The notes: generated from the letters alone by a model not told the origin. Numbered from the stretch's first letter, positions 7,037 through 15,120 are shown. The stretch: 27,108 bases of DNA from CAYQQU01 sp964419545 (GCA_964419545.1 CAYQQU010000070.1:1-27108), one strand, 5' to 3'. Translations and numbers: made by a program.

Positions 7037-8056
7037 ATGGCTGAAGAAATGACCAAACATTTAGCGCTTGCGCTGCAGGGCGGCGGGGCGCACGGTGCGA
7101 TTACCTGGGGGGTGCTCGATCGTTTTCTGGAGGAGGAGCACCTTCATCTCGAAGGTTTTTCCGGCACCAGCGCCGGCGCGATGAACGCCACCTTACTGGC
7201 TTACGGGCTCCATATCGGTGGAAAAAATACGGCGCGCGAATTGCTGCATACGTTCTGGCGGCGCGTTTCGGAGGCGTCTAGTATGGCGCCGATACAGCCG
7301 GCGCCCTGGGATGCGCTGTTCGGCGGCGGCAACATGGATTTTTCGCCGGGTTTCCTGATCTCTGAGATGGCGTCCATCTACTTTTCGCCTTATCAGTTTA
7401 ACCCTTTTGATATCAACCCTTTGCGGGATATCCTGGAAGATATGGTCGATTTTGAGTCGCTCAAGGCTTGCGACGTGACCAAGCTTTTCGTTTGCGCCAC
7501 CAATGTGCGGCGGGGTCGCGCCAAGGTTTTCAACTTGCCGCAAATCTCCGTAGATGCGGTGATGGCTTCCGCCTGCCTGCCCCAGGTTTTCAAAGCTGTG
7601 GAAATTGATGGAGAAGCCTACTGGGACGGCGGGTACATGGGTAATCCGCCCATCTATCCCCTCATCGACGCCGGTTGTACGGATATTATGGTCGTGCAGA
7701 TCAATCCGATCAATATCGACAAGACGCCGACAACATCGACGGAGATCCGCGACCGGATCAACGAGCTGAGTTTCAATTCGAGTTTGATGCTCGAGATGCG
7801 CCGCATCGCTTTTGTCGACCGCTTGCTCGAAGAGGGATATAACCCGGGTAACAAGTTCCGCAAGATTTTCATTCACAACATCAACCCGGAGGTAGAGGTT
7901 CAGCACCTCAACATGTCGAGTAAACTGAACGCCCGGTGGGATTTTCTCACCGAGTTGCGCGATATCGGCCGGATGCACGCCGACAATTGGTTAAGCGCGC
8001 ATTTCGACCGCATCGGAGAAGAATCGACCTGCGACGTTCGGGCTACTTTTTTGTAA
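7037..8056 (+). CDS. Patatin-like phospholipase
   Basis: A 339-residue cytosolic serine acyl hydrolase of the patatin family. The oxyanion loop is QGGGAHGA (14-21), the nucleophile S45 sits in GTSAG (43-47), and the catalytic aspartate D197 is in the DGGYMGNPP motif (197-205), so the Ser-Asp dyad is intact. There is no signal peptide. The ATG at 7037 is preferred because residues after it match the family start. An upstream in-frame GTG at 6983 would add an artificial Met-(Trp-Val)n stretch encoded by the hexamer array. It lies between bdhA and cysM, with cysM starting three bases after its stop. Substrates may be membrane lipids or other acyl esters; the neighbouring dehydrogenase makes a hydroxybutyrate ester link conceivable but unproven. 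Confidence 0.9.
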   Translation: MAEEMTKHLALALQGGGAHGAITWGVLDRFLEEEHLHLEGFSGTSAGAMNATLLAYGLHIGGKNTARELLHTFWRRVSEASSMAPIQPAPWDALFGGGNMDFSPGFLISEMASIYFSPYQFNPFDINPLRDILEDMVDFESLKACDVTKLFVCATNVRRGRAKVFNLPQISVDAVMASACLPQVFKAVEIDGEAYWDGGYMGNPPIYPLIDAGCTDIMVVQINPINIDKTPTTSTEIRDRINELSFNSSLMLEMRRIAFVDRLLEEGYNPGNKFRKIFIHNINPEVEVQHLNMSSKLNARWDFLTELRDIGRMHADNWLSAHFDRIGEESTCDVRATFL

Positions 8057-8059
8057 CCA

Positions 8060-8959
8060 ATGAATCGCATAGAAATGGGAACCATACTTGATCTGGTCGG
8101 CAACACGCCATTGGTAGAGATAGAAAGCATCATCCGTAAAGCCGGCGTGAAGGTGTACGGCAAGCTGGAAGGGCACAACCCGGGCGGCAGCGTGAAAGAC
8201 CGTGCGGCTTACGGGATGATCAAGGGCGCCCTGGACAGCGGCAAGCTGAAGGCGGGCGTTCGCCTGGTAGAGGCCACCAGCGGCAATACCGGGATTGCGC
8301 TGGCGATGATCGCCCGCAAGTTCGGCATCGACATTACGCTGATCATGCCCGAGAGCGCGACGGCCGAGCGGGTGCAGACGATGCGGGCTTTCGGAGCGGA
8401 AGTGCTGCTCACGCCGGCCGAAAAGACGATCGAGTACTCGCGCCAGCTTGCCGAAGAGATGGCCGAATCGCCGGGTTACCACATGCTCAATCAGTTTGCC
8501 AACCCCGACAACTGGGGCATGCACTACCGCACTACCGGCCCGGAGATCTGGCGCGACACGGGCGGCAAGATCACCCATTTCGTTTCGTCGATGGGCACCA
8601 CCGGCACCATCATGGGCGTAAGCCGCTACCTCAAAGAACAGAACCCCGAAGTGCAGATCGTAGGCGTCCAGCCCACCGACGGATCGCGCATTCCCGGCAT
8701 CCGGCGCTGGTCGCCGGAATTCCTGCCCAAAATATTCGAACCCGAACGGGTAGACCGCGTCATCGATGTATCGCAGGACGAAGCCAGGCAGATGATGAAA
8801 CGCCTGGCCCGGGAGGAAGGCGTCTTTTCCGGAATGAGCAGCGGAGGCGCCGCCACCGCCACGTCCCGGCTCGTAGACGAACTCGACGGCGGCGTGGTCG
8901 TCTTCATCGTTTGTGACCGGGGTGATCGTTACCTCTCTTCCAACATTTTTGCCGATTAA
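8060..8959 (+). CDS. cysM: Cysteine synthase B, PLP-dependent
   Basis: A 299-residue fold-type II PLP enzyme that makes cysteine from O-acetylserine and sulfide; CysM enzymes can also use thiosulfate. K46 in NPGGSVKDR is the Schiff-base lysine. SGNTG (74-78) binds substrate and the cofactor phosphate is held by GTTGT (179-183). CysM-type signatures include FANPDNWGMHY (146-156), GSRIPGIRRW (208-217) and the C-terminal CDRGDRYLS (285-293), which closely follow the E. coli CysM pattern rather than CysK. It begins three bases after the patatin stop, so it is almost certainly co-transcribed with it, although no functional link between cysteine synthesis and the lipase is obvious. Confidence 0.95.
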   Translation: MNRIEMGTILDLVGNTPLVEIESIIRKAGVKVYGKLEGHNPGGSVKDRAAYGMIKGALDSGKLKAGVRLVEATSGNTGIALAMIARKFGIDITLIMPESATAERVQTMRAFGAEVLLTPAEKTIEYSRQLAEEMAESPGYHMLNQFANPDNWGMHYRTTGPEIWRDTGGKITHFVSSMGTTGTIMGVSRYLKEQNPEVQIVGVQPTDGSRIPGIRRWSPEFLPKIFEPERVDRVIDVSQDEARQMMKRLAREEGVFSGMSSGGAATATSRLVDELDGGVVVFIVCDRGDRYLSSNIFAD

Positions 8960-8966
8960 TCCGGGT

Positions 8967-8994
8967 AAAAAAGGGCGATCCGGAGATCGCCCTT
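8967..8994 (-). terminator. Strong terminator closing the CHAT cassette (shared with cysM end)
   Basis: A perfect 10-bp stem (8971-8980 with 8985-8994) with a four-base loop. On the minus strand it runs into six T, so it is a full Rho-independent terminator for leftward transcription from the cassette. On the plus strand it lies 11 bases after the cysM stop but lacks a T run, so it may work only weakly in that direction. Confidence 0.88.
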
Positions 8995-9088
8995 CAAAAG
9001 ACAGAACAATTTTGGGAGTATGCATTGCCCCTACTCCCTATTACCACAAACATTGACTATTCTAAATACTTTTGAGAAAGTAACTTTA

Positions 9089-9355
9089 CTAAGGCGAGGA
9101 CACCATGCCTACTCCCGGGGGAGCGATCATTTTAGCTCTGATCATCCCGCCCGCCGGCCGCATCGCACCGGTCGTGGCAGGCCGCCGGGATGCCCGACCG
9201 GCCAGGCGGCTGCGCAACACCTCTTTCGCTACCAATTCGGGATGCCCGGTTTCGGTGGGTTTCAGCTCAGGCATCCGGCAGTTGGGGCGGCATCCCGAGA
9301 GCAGCAAAAAAACGGCTAATGCAGAGCCGACGGCGCGGATTGTAGGTGCAGACAT
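9089..9355 (-). CDS. Small lipoprotein, last gene of the CHAT cassette
   Basis: An 88-residue protein of no recognised family. Residues 1-22 form a lipoprotein signal: a short basic start, a hydrophobic ALAVFLLLSGC core and C22 as the likely lipidated cysteine. The mature part is small, rich in Arg, Pro, Ala and Gly, has a second Cys (C25), and ends in a Gly/Met-rich tail. ATG at 9355 is preferred over an in-frame TTG at 9364 because it places the signal peptide at the N terminus. It follows the TPR-CHAT gene by 160 bases on the same strand, no promoter is visible between them, and the minus-strand terminator at 8967-8994 lies downstream of it. A chance frame is possible but the lipobox argues against that. 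Confidence 0.62.
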   Translation of the reverse strand: MSAPTIRAVGSALAVFLLLSGCRPNCRMPELKPTETGHPELVAKEVLRSRLAGRASRRPATTGAMRPAGGMIRAKMIAPPGVGMVSSP

Positions 9356-9515
9356 GGCGTCCAATCGCTTTGTTTTTGGGAATATGGTTTTTCTTTCTCG
9401 AAGCTGCTGTTCTTCGCAACAGTCTTCACTTTACTATACCCCCAAAGGCCGATTCTTCACCCCGTTTTTTCAAGAAAATTTCCTTTTAACCCGGATTTCT
9501 CCCCCCTGGCAAAAC

Positions 9516-12464
9516 CTATTCGATCAACAAGAAGGCCCCCCAGAAGTAGGGATGGTCGTTGCGTTTGCGCAGTTGCTGTTGAGTCAGGCGAAACGCTTCC
9601 CGGATGGGCAATCGCAGCTGGCGGTAGTTTTTAAAGAACCGCTCCATAAAAGCGACCGTTTCATCGCTGTCGGGTATGTTCCACAGGGAGACGATGAGGT
9701 ATTCCACGCCGGCCAGTTTAAAGGCGCGTTGCAGTCCGTATACCCCTTCGTTATTGCGGATGTCGCCGAGGCCCGACTCACAGGCCGAGAGCACGACCAG
9801 CTGCGTCCCGCTGAGGTCGAGATTGGCGATCTCGTAGGCGGTAAGTATGCCGTCTTCGCGGCCGGCCGGCACTTCCCGTTCCCGCCATACATGGTTTCCG
9901 CCGGCCAGGACGAGCCCCGACCGCAACAGGGGGTTGGCGGCGTAGCGGAAGCTGTACCTTCCTCCTTGCAGGGAAGCCTGTTGTTCCAGATTGTTTAATT
10001 CTGTTTGCGGGAAAAAGAAGCCGTGGGTCCCGAAGTGGAGTACGTCGGGAGCTTCGTCCGTTTGCAAAGCTTTGACTGATTCTTCGGTAGCCGATCTGCC
10101 GGTGAAGGTCCGGACCTCCACGCCCTCCTCGGAGAGCAGCGTTTCCAGGCGCCGGGCCTCGGCCAGGGTTTTCGGCAGGGCCCGCCAGGTTCGGCCGCGG
10201 GAAGCGACTTCTTCAGTCGGCTCCGCTTCCGGTTCTGCGGCCGGCGTTGCCGTCCATTCGTAATCGATGCCGCCGTAAACCCAGGCTTCCTCCCAATGCC
10301 GGGCGCGTTCGGCCCGTGGAGTGAGTAAAGAACGCGCGGTGCTGACGAAGTACAAGGGAAAGGCGTCGGCCAGGGGCCGGCCGTCAGCCCGGGGCAACAC
10401 GGAAAAATTGAGGCGGTGCAACAGCCCGGAGGGTGAGTAATACACTGCCGTTGCTCCGGCCAGTAGGCTATCGAGCGGGGCCCAGATCAGTTCGTACAGC
10501 TCCGGTTGGTAGACCTTCTCGACGTAGGCCCGGCTGTTTTCCGCATCGACGTTCAACATTTCTTTGAGCGCCGTTTCCTCAAAAAGCGGCACAAAGTGGG
10601 GCGCCGGATCTTTGCTGCGGAGCACCAGCGCTGCGTAGAACGTACTGTCGGTGCGCCCCCGGCGGTGATAAGGGAAGTGAATAAACTCTATGACGGCTTC
10701 CCCTTCGCTGAGTTCGCGCTGCACGTCCTGCCAGCGCACTTCGCGACGGGCGGCGGCGAAAGACCGGGAAGCGAGCGCGAGGTCTGACTCCAGGTATTCC
10801 GCCACCTGCAATAAACTATCGAGGTCGAAGGTCAGCTGGTCGCGGGGAACGCCATAGTACCGGGCTAGTCTTTGGCGGGTAGCTTGCCAGCGCTCCAGTT
10901 TGTCGTTCCATTCTTTTTTCCCGGAACCGCGCACTTCGCGCACCAGTTGCTGAGCATTTTGCAGCAGGAGGTTTTTCAACAGCAGGGCATTATCGAGCGC
11001 CAGTTCCCCCCAGCGAGGGTGCTGGGCCGCATGCCGGTAGGCGAAAGAGAACTGCTGGTGAAACAGCTCCTGCAGCGTTTCCAGGAATTGCGACTGGCCG
11101 CTTTCGCTGAGGACGCCGAAGGTCCGCCGCAGCTGCAGCCGCGCGTTTTCATGGGCTTTGCGGCTCAGCATCAGGGCCGATTCCGATTGCCCGGTTGCTT
11201 CGAAGAGCCAGGCCATCTGCTGGAGCCCGTTGCCGAAATAAGCATTGTCTTCGCCGATCGCCCGGCGAATGATCTCCAGGGCGCGGTAGCTGGTATCGAT
11301 AGCCGGTTCATATTCACCGAGAGCGATCTGGTAGGCAGCGAGGTTAAGCAGCCCCTTGCCGTATTCTGCGTGTTCGGTTCCGAGAATACCGGCGGTAATT
11401 TCGAGAGAAGCTTGTTGCAGCGCAAGGGCTTCCTGGTTATTGCCTTTATTTTGGTTGATAGCGGCCAGGTTGATCAGGGTGATAGCGGAACGCAGGTTGT
11501 CTTTGCCGAAAGAGTTTTCGAAAATGGCGAGCACTTCCTGGTAAATTTCGAGGGCTTCATCGTAGCGCCCCAACCTTTTGTAGACGGTGGCGAGGTTATT
11601 GAGCGCTACGCCGCATTCCGGGTTATCGGCGGCAAAATTCTTTCGGGCGTTTTCCACCGCCTTTTGGGCGTAGCTGAGGGCTTTATCGTATTGCCCCAGT
11701 TGGTAGTAGGCATTGGCCAGGTTGTCGAGCCGGATGCCGTAGGCGATGCTGCTGTCGCCTTCGATAGCCGCGGTCATTTCCGCGGATCGCAAAAAGACGG
11801 GGAGTGCTTCTTCCGCCTGCCCGGTGCGCAGGTAGAAAAGCCCCAAATTATTGAGCAAGGTCGCCAGCGTACCTCGTTGGTCTTTTTCCAGGCCTTCGGC
11901 AATACCCAGCGCGCTGCGATATTTTATTTCGGCTTCGGTGTAGCGGCCCACTTCCAGGAGGCTGCCGGCCAGGTTGTTTAAGCTTTTGACGTATTCCCGG
12001 TGATCTTTGCCGAACAGCTGCTCGGTGATATCCAGCGCTTCCCGGTAAAGGGGAATCGCCGAAGCGAAGCGGTCGGTCACTTCGTACAGCCCGGCGAGGT
12101 TATTGAGTGCGTCCCCGAGCAATTCGGCGGCTTTTTCGCGCCGGCTGATCAGGATGGCCCGTTTAAAATTGCGTTCCGCGGCCCGGTACTGGACGAGGTC
12201 TTGTTGCAGAAATCCGAGGTTGTTCAGGCAGCGGCCGCACCGCAGGTGGTATTCGCCTAACGACAAAGAGCATAGCGCTACGGCTTCCTTACCGTACTGC
12301 AGGGCCTGTTCCAGGTTCCCGTCGAGGTAGCTCATCACGAGCAGGCTATCCAGGCGGGTGATGCGCGCAGTATCTGAGGGGTGCTGGGGCGATGGCGCTT
12401 CGTTTTGGGCCGACAAGACAAGCGGCGCGACGGCCAGAAGCAGCCACATTAAAATGCGATTCAT
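9516..12464 (-). CDS. Secreted TPR-CHAT protease (caspase-fold)
   Basis: A 982-residue protein with three parts. A signal peptide (1-19, ending LVLSAQ) indicates export. About nine to ten TPR units (45-445) follow, many with the N-x-L-A/G-x-x-Y consensus of kinesin-light-chain-type TPRs (NNLAGLY, DNLANAYYQLGQYDKAL). A helical linker leads to a C-terminal CHAT domain (about 690-982). CHAT is a caspase/separase-fold cysteine protease domain. The dyad is intact: H814 in LHFGTHGF and C895 in LVVLSACESGLG, followed by the conserved GVYGLQRAFKLAGV (907-920) and SLWNIPD (926-932). TPRs usually sense partners and gate the protease. The export signal is notable because characterised CHAT proteases such as Csx29 act in the cytosol. 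It lies downstream of the C1 protease gene in the sigma cassette. Proteolytic activity and substrate are inferred or unknown. Confidence 0.93.
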   Translation of the reverse strand: MNRILMWLLLAVAPLVLSAQNEAPSPQHPSDTARITRLDSLLVMSYLDGNLEQALQYGKEAVALCSLSLGEYHLRCGRCLNNLGFLQQDLVQYRAAERNFKRAILISRREKAAELLGDALNNLAGLYEVTDRFASAIPLYREALDITEQLFGKDHREYVKSLNNLAGSLLEVGRYTEAEIKYRSALGIAEGLEKDQRGTLATLLNNLGLFYLRTGQAEEALPVFLRSAEMTAAIEGDSSIAYGIRLDNLANAYYQLGQYDKALSYAQKAVENARKNFAADNPECGVALNNLATVYKRLGRYDEALEIYQEVLAIFENSFGKDNLRSAITLINLAAINQNKGNNQEALALQQASLEITAGILGTEHAEYGKGLLNLAAYQIALGEYEPAIDTSYRALEIIRRAIGEDNAYFGNGLQQMAWLFEATGQSESALMLSRKAHENARLQLRRTFGVLSESGQSQFLETLQELFHQQFSFAYRHAAQHPRWGELALDNALLLKNLLLQNAQQLVREVRGSGKKEWNDKLERWQATRQRLARYYGVPRDQLTFDLDSLLQVAEYLESDLALASRSFAAARREVRWQDVQRELSEGEAVIEFIHFPYHRRGRTDSTFYAALVLRSKDPAPHFVPLFEETALKEMLNVDAENSRAYVEKVYQPELYELIWAPLDSLLAGATAVYYSPSGLLHRLNFSVLPRADGRPLADAFPLYFVSTARSLLTPRAERARHWEEAWVYGGIDYEWTATPAAEPEAEPTEEVASRGRTWRALPKTLAEARRLETLLSEEGVEVRTFTGRSATEESVKALQTDEAPDVLHFGTHGFFFPQTELNNLEQQASLQGGRYSFRYAANPLLRSGLVLAGGNHVWREREVPAGREDGILTAYEIANLDLSGTQLVVLSACESGLGDIRNNEGVYGLQRAFKLAGVEYLIVSLWNIPDSDETVAFMERFFKNYRQLRLPIREAFRLTQQQLRKRNDHPYFWGAFLLIE

Positions 12465-12502
12465 AATCTTTTAATTGCAAAAGTGATCCTCATATTATAT
12501 TT

Positions 12503-12545
12503 CCGCTGAGCGCCGGCGTAACGGGACGCCGTCACTTGTCAGCGG
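12503..12545 (-). other. Intercistronic two-tier hairpin between C1 protease and CHAT genes
   Basis: Outer arms CCGCTGA (12503-12509) and TCAGCGG (12539-12545) pair perfectly. Inner arms CGGCGT (12514-12519) and ACGCCG (12526-12531) pair around a six-base loop. It begins three bases after the C1 protease stop and has no T run on the minus strand, so it looks like an mRNA stabiliser or attenuator rather than a full terminator. A loose -7 match, CACTTTTG (12478-12485, minus), sits just before the CHAT start and could provide an internal promoter. Confidence 0.55.
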
Positions 12546-12548
12546 ACG

Positions 12549-13382
12549 TCAAAAACCGAACCTGGCGCCGAGGTCGAGGATGAATCCGTAGAGTACTCTT
12601 TTCCCCATCGTTTCGAAGTCTATTTCCACGAATCCCCGGTCGCCCCAATCTTCGCCGTAGCTGTTCATGACCTCGAAGCGCTCTGTCAGGTCGTTATACC
12701 CCACGATCACCATAGCGTGCCCTGTTTCGGGGCGCCATTCCGAGGCCCGGCGGGGTATGTGTTCCCGGAAGTTGAGGGGTACGTACATTCCGATGAGCAC
12801 CGGCTGCCGGCGGGCCAGCGCACAAAGGATGGCGTCGATTTTCACTTCCGGGCGATCGTGCTGATTGAACAAGCGGCGGTACCCGCGAATGCGAAAGTCG
12901 GAAGCTTGTTCGTGGTGGTGATCAGCCGGCAAATAATGACAGTCTTCGGCGGAATACCCAAAGCTTTCCGCCAGGCAGTCTCCTTTGTCCTGCAGCAGGC
13001 GGAGGCCGTGTTTAAACATGGCGCCCTGGTCGCACTGGCCGCCGTATTTGATCTGATTGTAGATATAGGATACCGAATGGGCGGCCAGGTCGATGCGGCG
13101 GCGTTCCGTTTCTTCGCTTCGGATGGCCTTCTGGATGGTAAGCGCGTTGGCCAGCGACCAGGCCACGCAGGAGGGCAGGTCGCCCTGATCGCCGGGGGTG
13201 GGGCAATATTTGCGCAGGAAGAGGCGCAGCGGCGTTTCACAGTCGCCACGCGTCAGCAGGCTGTCGGCCATCGGCGTAGCGGCGTATCCGTCCGCGTCGA
13301 AGATCAGGCCGTTTTCGGAAGATTGTCCCCAACCCGTTGCGGCTCCTAAGATCAGCATGAAGAGCAGAGCAGAAAATTTCAT
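12549..13382 (-). CDS. Secreted papain-like (C1 family) cysteine protease
   Basis: A 277-residue exported protease of the papain fold. Residues 1-20 are a signal peptide. The catalytic residues are recognisable: Q66 (oxyanion) and C72 in GDQGDLPSCVAWS, H222 in GHAMVIVGYND, and N240 in VMNSYGEDWGDRGF. The last motif matches the classical NSWGxxWGxxG. The usual CGSCW is replaced by LPSCVAW, a variant seen in bacterial C1 proteins. There is no recognisable long inhibitory propeptide; only about 45 residues lie between the signal peptide and the catalytic domain. It lies between the anti-sigma-like gene (36-base gap) and the TPR-CHAT gene (84-base gap). A role in cleaving the membrane anti-sigma-like protein or activating the CHAT protein is an attractive inference only. 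Confidence 0.88.
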   Translation of the reverse strand: MKFSALLFMLILGAATGWGQSSENGLIFDADGYAATPMADSLLTRGDCETPLRLFLRKYCPTPGDQGDLPSCVAWSLANALTIQKAIRSEETERRRIDLAAHSVSYIYNQIKYGGQCDQGAMFKHGLRLLQDKGDCLAESFGYSAEDCHYLPADHHHEQASDFRIRGYRRLFNQHDRPEVKIDAILCALARRQPVLIGMYVPLNFREHIPRRASEWRPETGHAMVIVGYNDLTERFEVMNSYGEDWGDRGFVEIDFETMGKRVLYGFILDLGARFGF

Positions 13383-13417
13383 CGATTTCGGAATCTTATT
13401 AGCGCAAAAGAAACAAT

Positions 13418-14170
13418 TTACATTCCGGGTGGCAGCGGGCCATCCCAGGGCACGGGAGCAGCGGGTTCCGGCGCCTTGGTGATCTCGTAGTATTGTCGTC
13501 CCAGTTGCAGCAACTGGCGGCCGTTGTGGGTTTGGCGCCAGCGCATAGGCAAATCGGCCAGGCTCCTGACATCGGTCGTGTAGAGGGTCAATTCCTTATC
13601 GAGCAGTTCGTAAGCCAGCCAGCGCTGCGGGTCATGCCGCAAGCGGACCGTTCTTTCTTCGGTGGCGGCGGCATCTCCGTTGGGGAGAAGTTCGGTGAAG
13701 GTCAGGTCGCGGGTCGTTCCTTTGCCGGCGGCGCCCAGGGGTATTTCCGACTCTTCCGGCAGTTCGGCCACCGGCCCCTGGTAAGGCTGGACGGCGCCGG
13801 CGTCCTCATCCGAGGCGGACTGGCCGGCCCAGAGGCCCAGCAGAAAGAGGCCGACGGCGGCCAGCAGCCAGGGGAGCCAGCGCAGGAGGCGTCGGCTCCA
13901 GTGGTTTTCGCGGGCCTGTTCGACGGCGAGCAGTTGGTGCAAGAGGTGTTCTTCGTGGGAAGTAGCGGGTCGGCGAATATTTTTCGGCAGGGGGTATTCG
14001 GCTGCTCCGGACTGCCGCAGGCCGGCCTCCACGGTTTGAAAAAGCTGCCAGTGCCGGCGCACGGCCTCTTCTTCGATAATGGTTTTACGCAGGGTGCTGC
14101 TTTCACCTGCGGGGAGTTCGCCGCTGCGGTACAAAACCATTTTTTCCAGTAAGTCGATGTTAATGTTCAT
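13418..14170 (-). CDS. Single-pass anti-sigma-like membrane protein
   Basis: A 250-residue protein with a cytosolic N-terminal helical region (1-95), one membrane helix (about 97-115, LRWLPWLLAAVGLFLLGLWA) and an exported C-terminal region (about 120-250) of unknown fold. The N-terminal segment with YRSGELPAGESSTLRKTI (14-31) resembles the anti-sigma domain layout of Bacteroidota membrane anti-sigma factors, without a zinc-binding HxxxCxxC motif. The exported part is acidic then beta-rich and ends in a Pro-rich tail. It starts five bases after the sigma-factor stop, so the two are translationally linked. Position plus topology support an anti-sigma role, but sequence similarity alone is weak, so the call rests partly on context. 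Confidence 0.65.
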   Translation of the reverse strand: MNINIDLLEKMVLYRSGELPAGESSTLRKTIIEEEAVRRHWQLFQTVEAGLRQSGAAEYPLPKNIRRPATSHEEHLLHQLLAVEQARENHWSRRLLRWLPWLLAAVGLFLLGLWAGQSASDEDAGAVQPYQGPVAELPEESEIPLGAAGKGTTRDLTFTELLPNGDAAATEERTVRLRHDPQRWLAYELLDKELTLYTTDVRSLADLPMRWRQTHNGRQLLQLGRQYYEITKAPEPAAPVPWDGPLPPGM

Positions 14171-14175
14171 ACAGA

Positions 14176-14976
14176 CTAAGATTTAATCGCCAAAAGCTTG
14201 GCGGCGACGGCGCGGTTGAGTTTGACCATACACTTCCGCTTTTGTTCGGCGGCGGAATGATCGCTGGAATAGCCGAGTTGTTCGGCGATCGTTTTCCAGT
14301 CCTGCCCTTCGCGGTAAAAAGCGGTGAGCAGCAGCCGGCATTTTTCATCCATCTCTTCGATACAATCGTTCACGATATTCAGCAGTTCGGTATCATTTTG
14401 CGCATCCACCCGGGTGTACAAAGCAGCCAGCAGGGCGGCGATGCAATCTTTCAGCTCTTTTTTAACGGTAGCCGTGGGCAGTTCCAGCTCGTTGGCGATC
14501 ACGGCCGCCGTTTTTTTCCGGACGAAGAAAAGGCCGAGTCGTTCCCGGCAGGTTACATTGAGCTCCAGCAAGGCTTCACTCACCTGCCCCGGCAGTATCT
14601 CATAGCCACCCGGCGTGCTGAGCGGCGCGTCCGGTTCGACCGGCGGTCGGCTGCGCCAGCGCAGTTCCTTGCGCCACAGGTTTTTCACCGTCGCCATCAG
14701 GAAAGCGCCGATCTGCCCGGTATACGAGCGGCCGGACAGAGGCCGGAGGCGAAACTTTTCCGTTTCCACGGCCCGGAAGAAAGCGAGTACCGCCTCCTGA
14801 AAAAGATCTTCCGCGTCTTCTCCGGCGCCGCCCTGCCGGCTGATGTACGCCACCATTTTCGGAAAATGCTTGCGTTGCACCAGCAGGTAAAGCAGCCGCC
14901 GGGCGTCGTCCCGCTTTGCCCGCACGCCTGCGAGCAGGTCCGGCAGCGAAGCGGCCACATTCCGTTTCTTATCCAT
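14176..14976 (-). CDS. Sigma-70 family factor with two region-4-like segments
   Basis: A 266-residue RNA polymerase sigma factor, longer than most ECF sigmas (about 170-200). Region 2 covers about 22-107, with GEDAEDLFQEAVLAFFRAVE (52-71) and MATVKNLWRKELR (94-106) matching the core-binding and -10 recognition helices. A first helix-turn-helix-like segment lies at 146-184 (TAAVIANELELPTATVKKEL). A second, more canonical region 4 follows at 203-256 (LLLTAFYREGQDWKTIAEQLGYSSD). It heads the leftward cassette, and the anti-sigma-like gene begins five bases after its stop. Loose minus-strand -7 candidates (TAACTTTT, TATCTTAA) occur near 15045-15060, so autoregulation cannot be judged. It diverges from the cytochrome c gene. 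Confidence 0.82.
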   Translation of the reverse strand: MDKKRNVAASLPDLLAGVRAKRDDARRLLYLLVQRKHFPKMVAYISRQGGAGEDAEDLFQEAVLAFFRAVETEKFRLRPLSGRSYTGQIGAFLMATVKNLWRKELRWRSRPPVEPDAPLSTPGGYEILPGQVSEALLELNVTCRERLGLFFVRKKTAAVIANELELPTATVKKELKDCIAALLAALYTRVDAQNDTELLNIVNDCIEEMDEKCRLLLTAFYREGQDWKTIAEQLGYSSDHSAAEQKRKCMVKLNRAVAAKLLAIKS

Positions 14977-15112
14977 ATATTTCCTTTAGGCGAAAAGATC
15001 ACCCGGTTTTCAAAAAAAAATGCCGGATGGTGTAATTCGAGGTTTTAAGATAAAAGTTATTTTGCGTTTGAAGCAACTTGTGGAAAAAGCAAGGCTTTTC
15101 CGTCAATTTCAT

Positions 15113-15120
15113 TACCTTTA
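15113..15120 (+). promoter_or_regulatory. Possible -7 element (TACCTTTA) of the cytochrome c gene
   Basis: TACCTTTA matches TAnnTTTG apart from the last base and is 65 bases before the ATG at 15186. The 209-base divergent spacer also serves the sigma gene. Confidence 0.4.

Noticed and set aside
7991..9025. 344-codon minus-strand open frame opposite cysM
   Set aside because: cysM on the plus strand has all catalytic motifs; the antisense frame resembles no family.
9105..9998. 297-codon plus-strand open frame crossing the small lipoprotein and the CHAT 3' end
   Set aside because: It overlaps two minus-strand genes, changes character along its length and shows no domain.
10872..11981. 369-codon plus-strand open frame opposite the TPR-CHAT gene
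   Set aside because: It is antisense to well-conserved TPR coding sequence, has no domain or signal, and reflects GC-rich codon bias.
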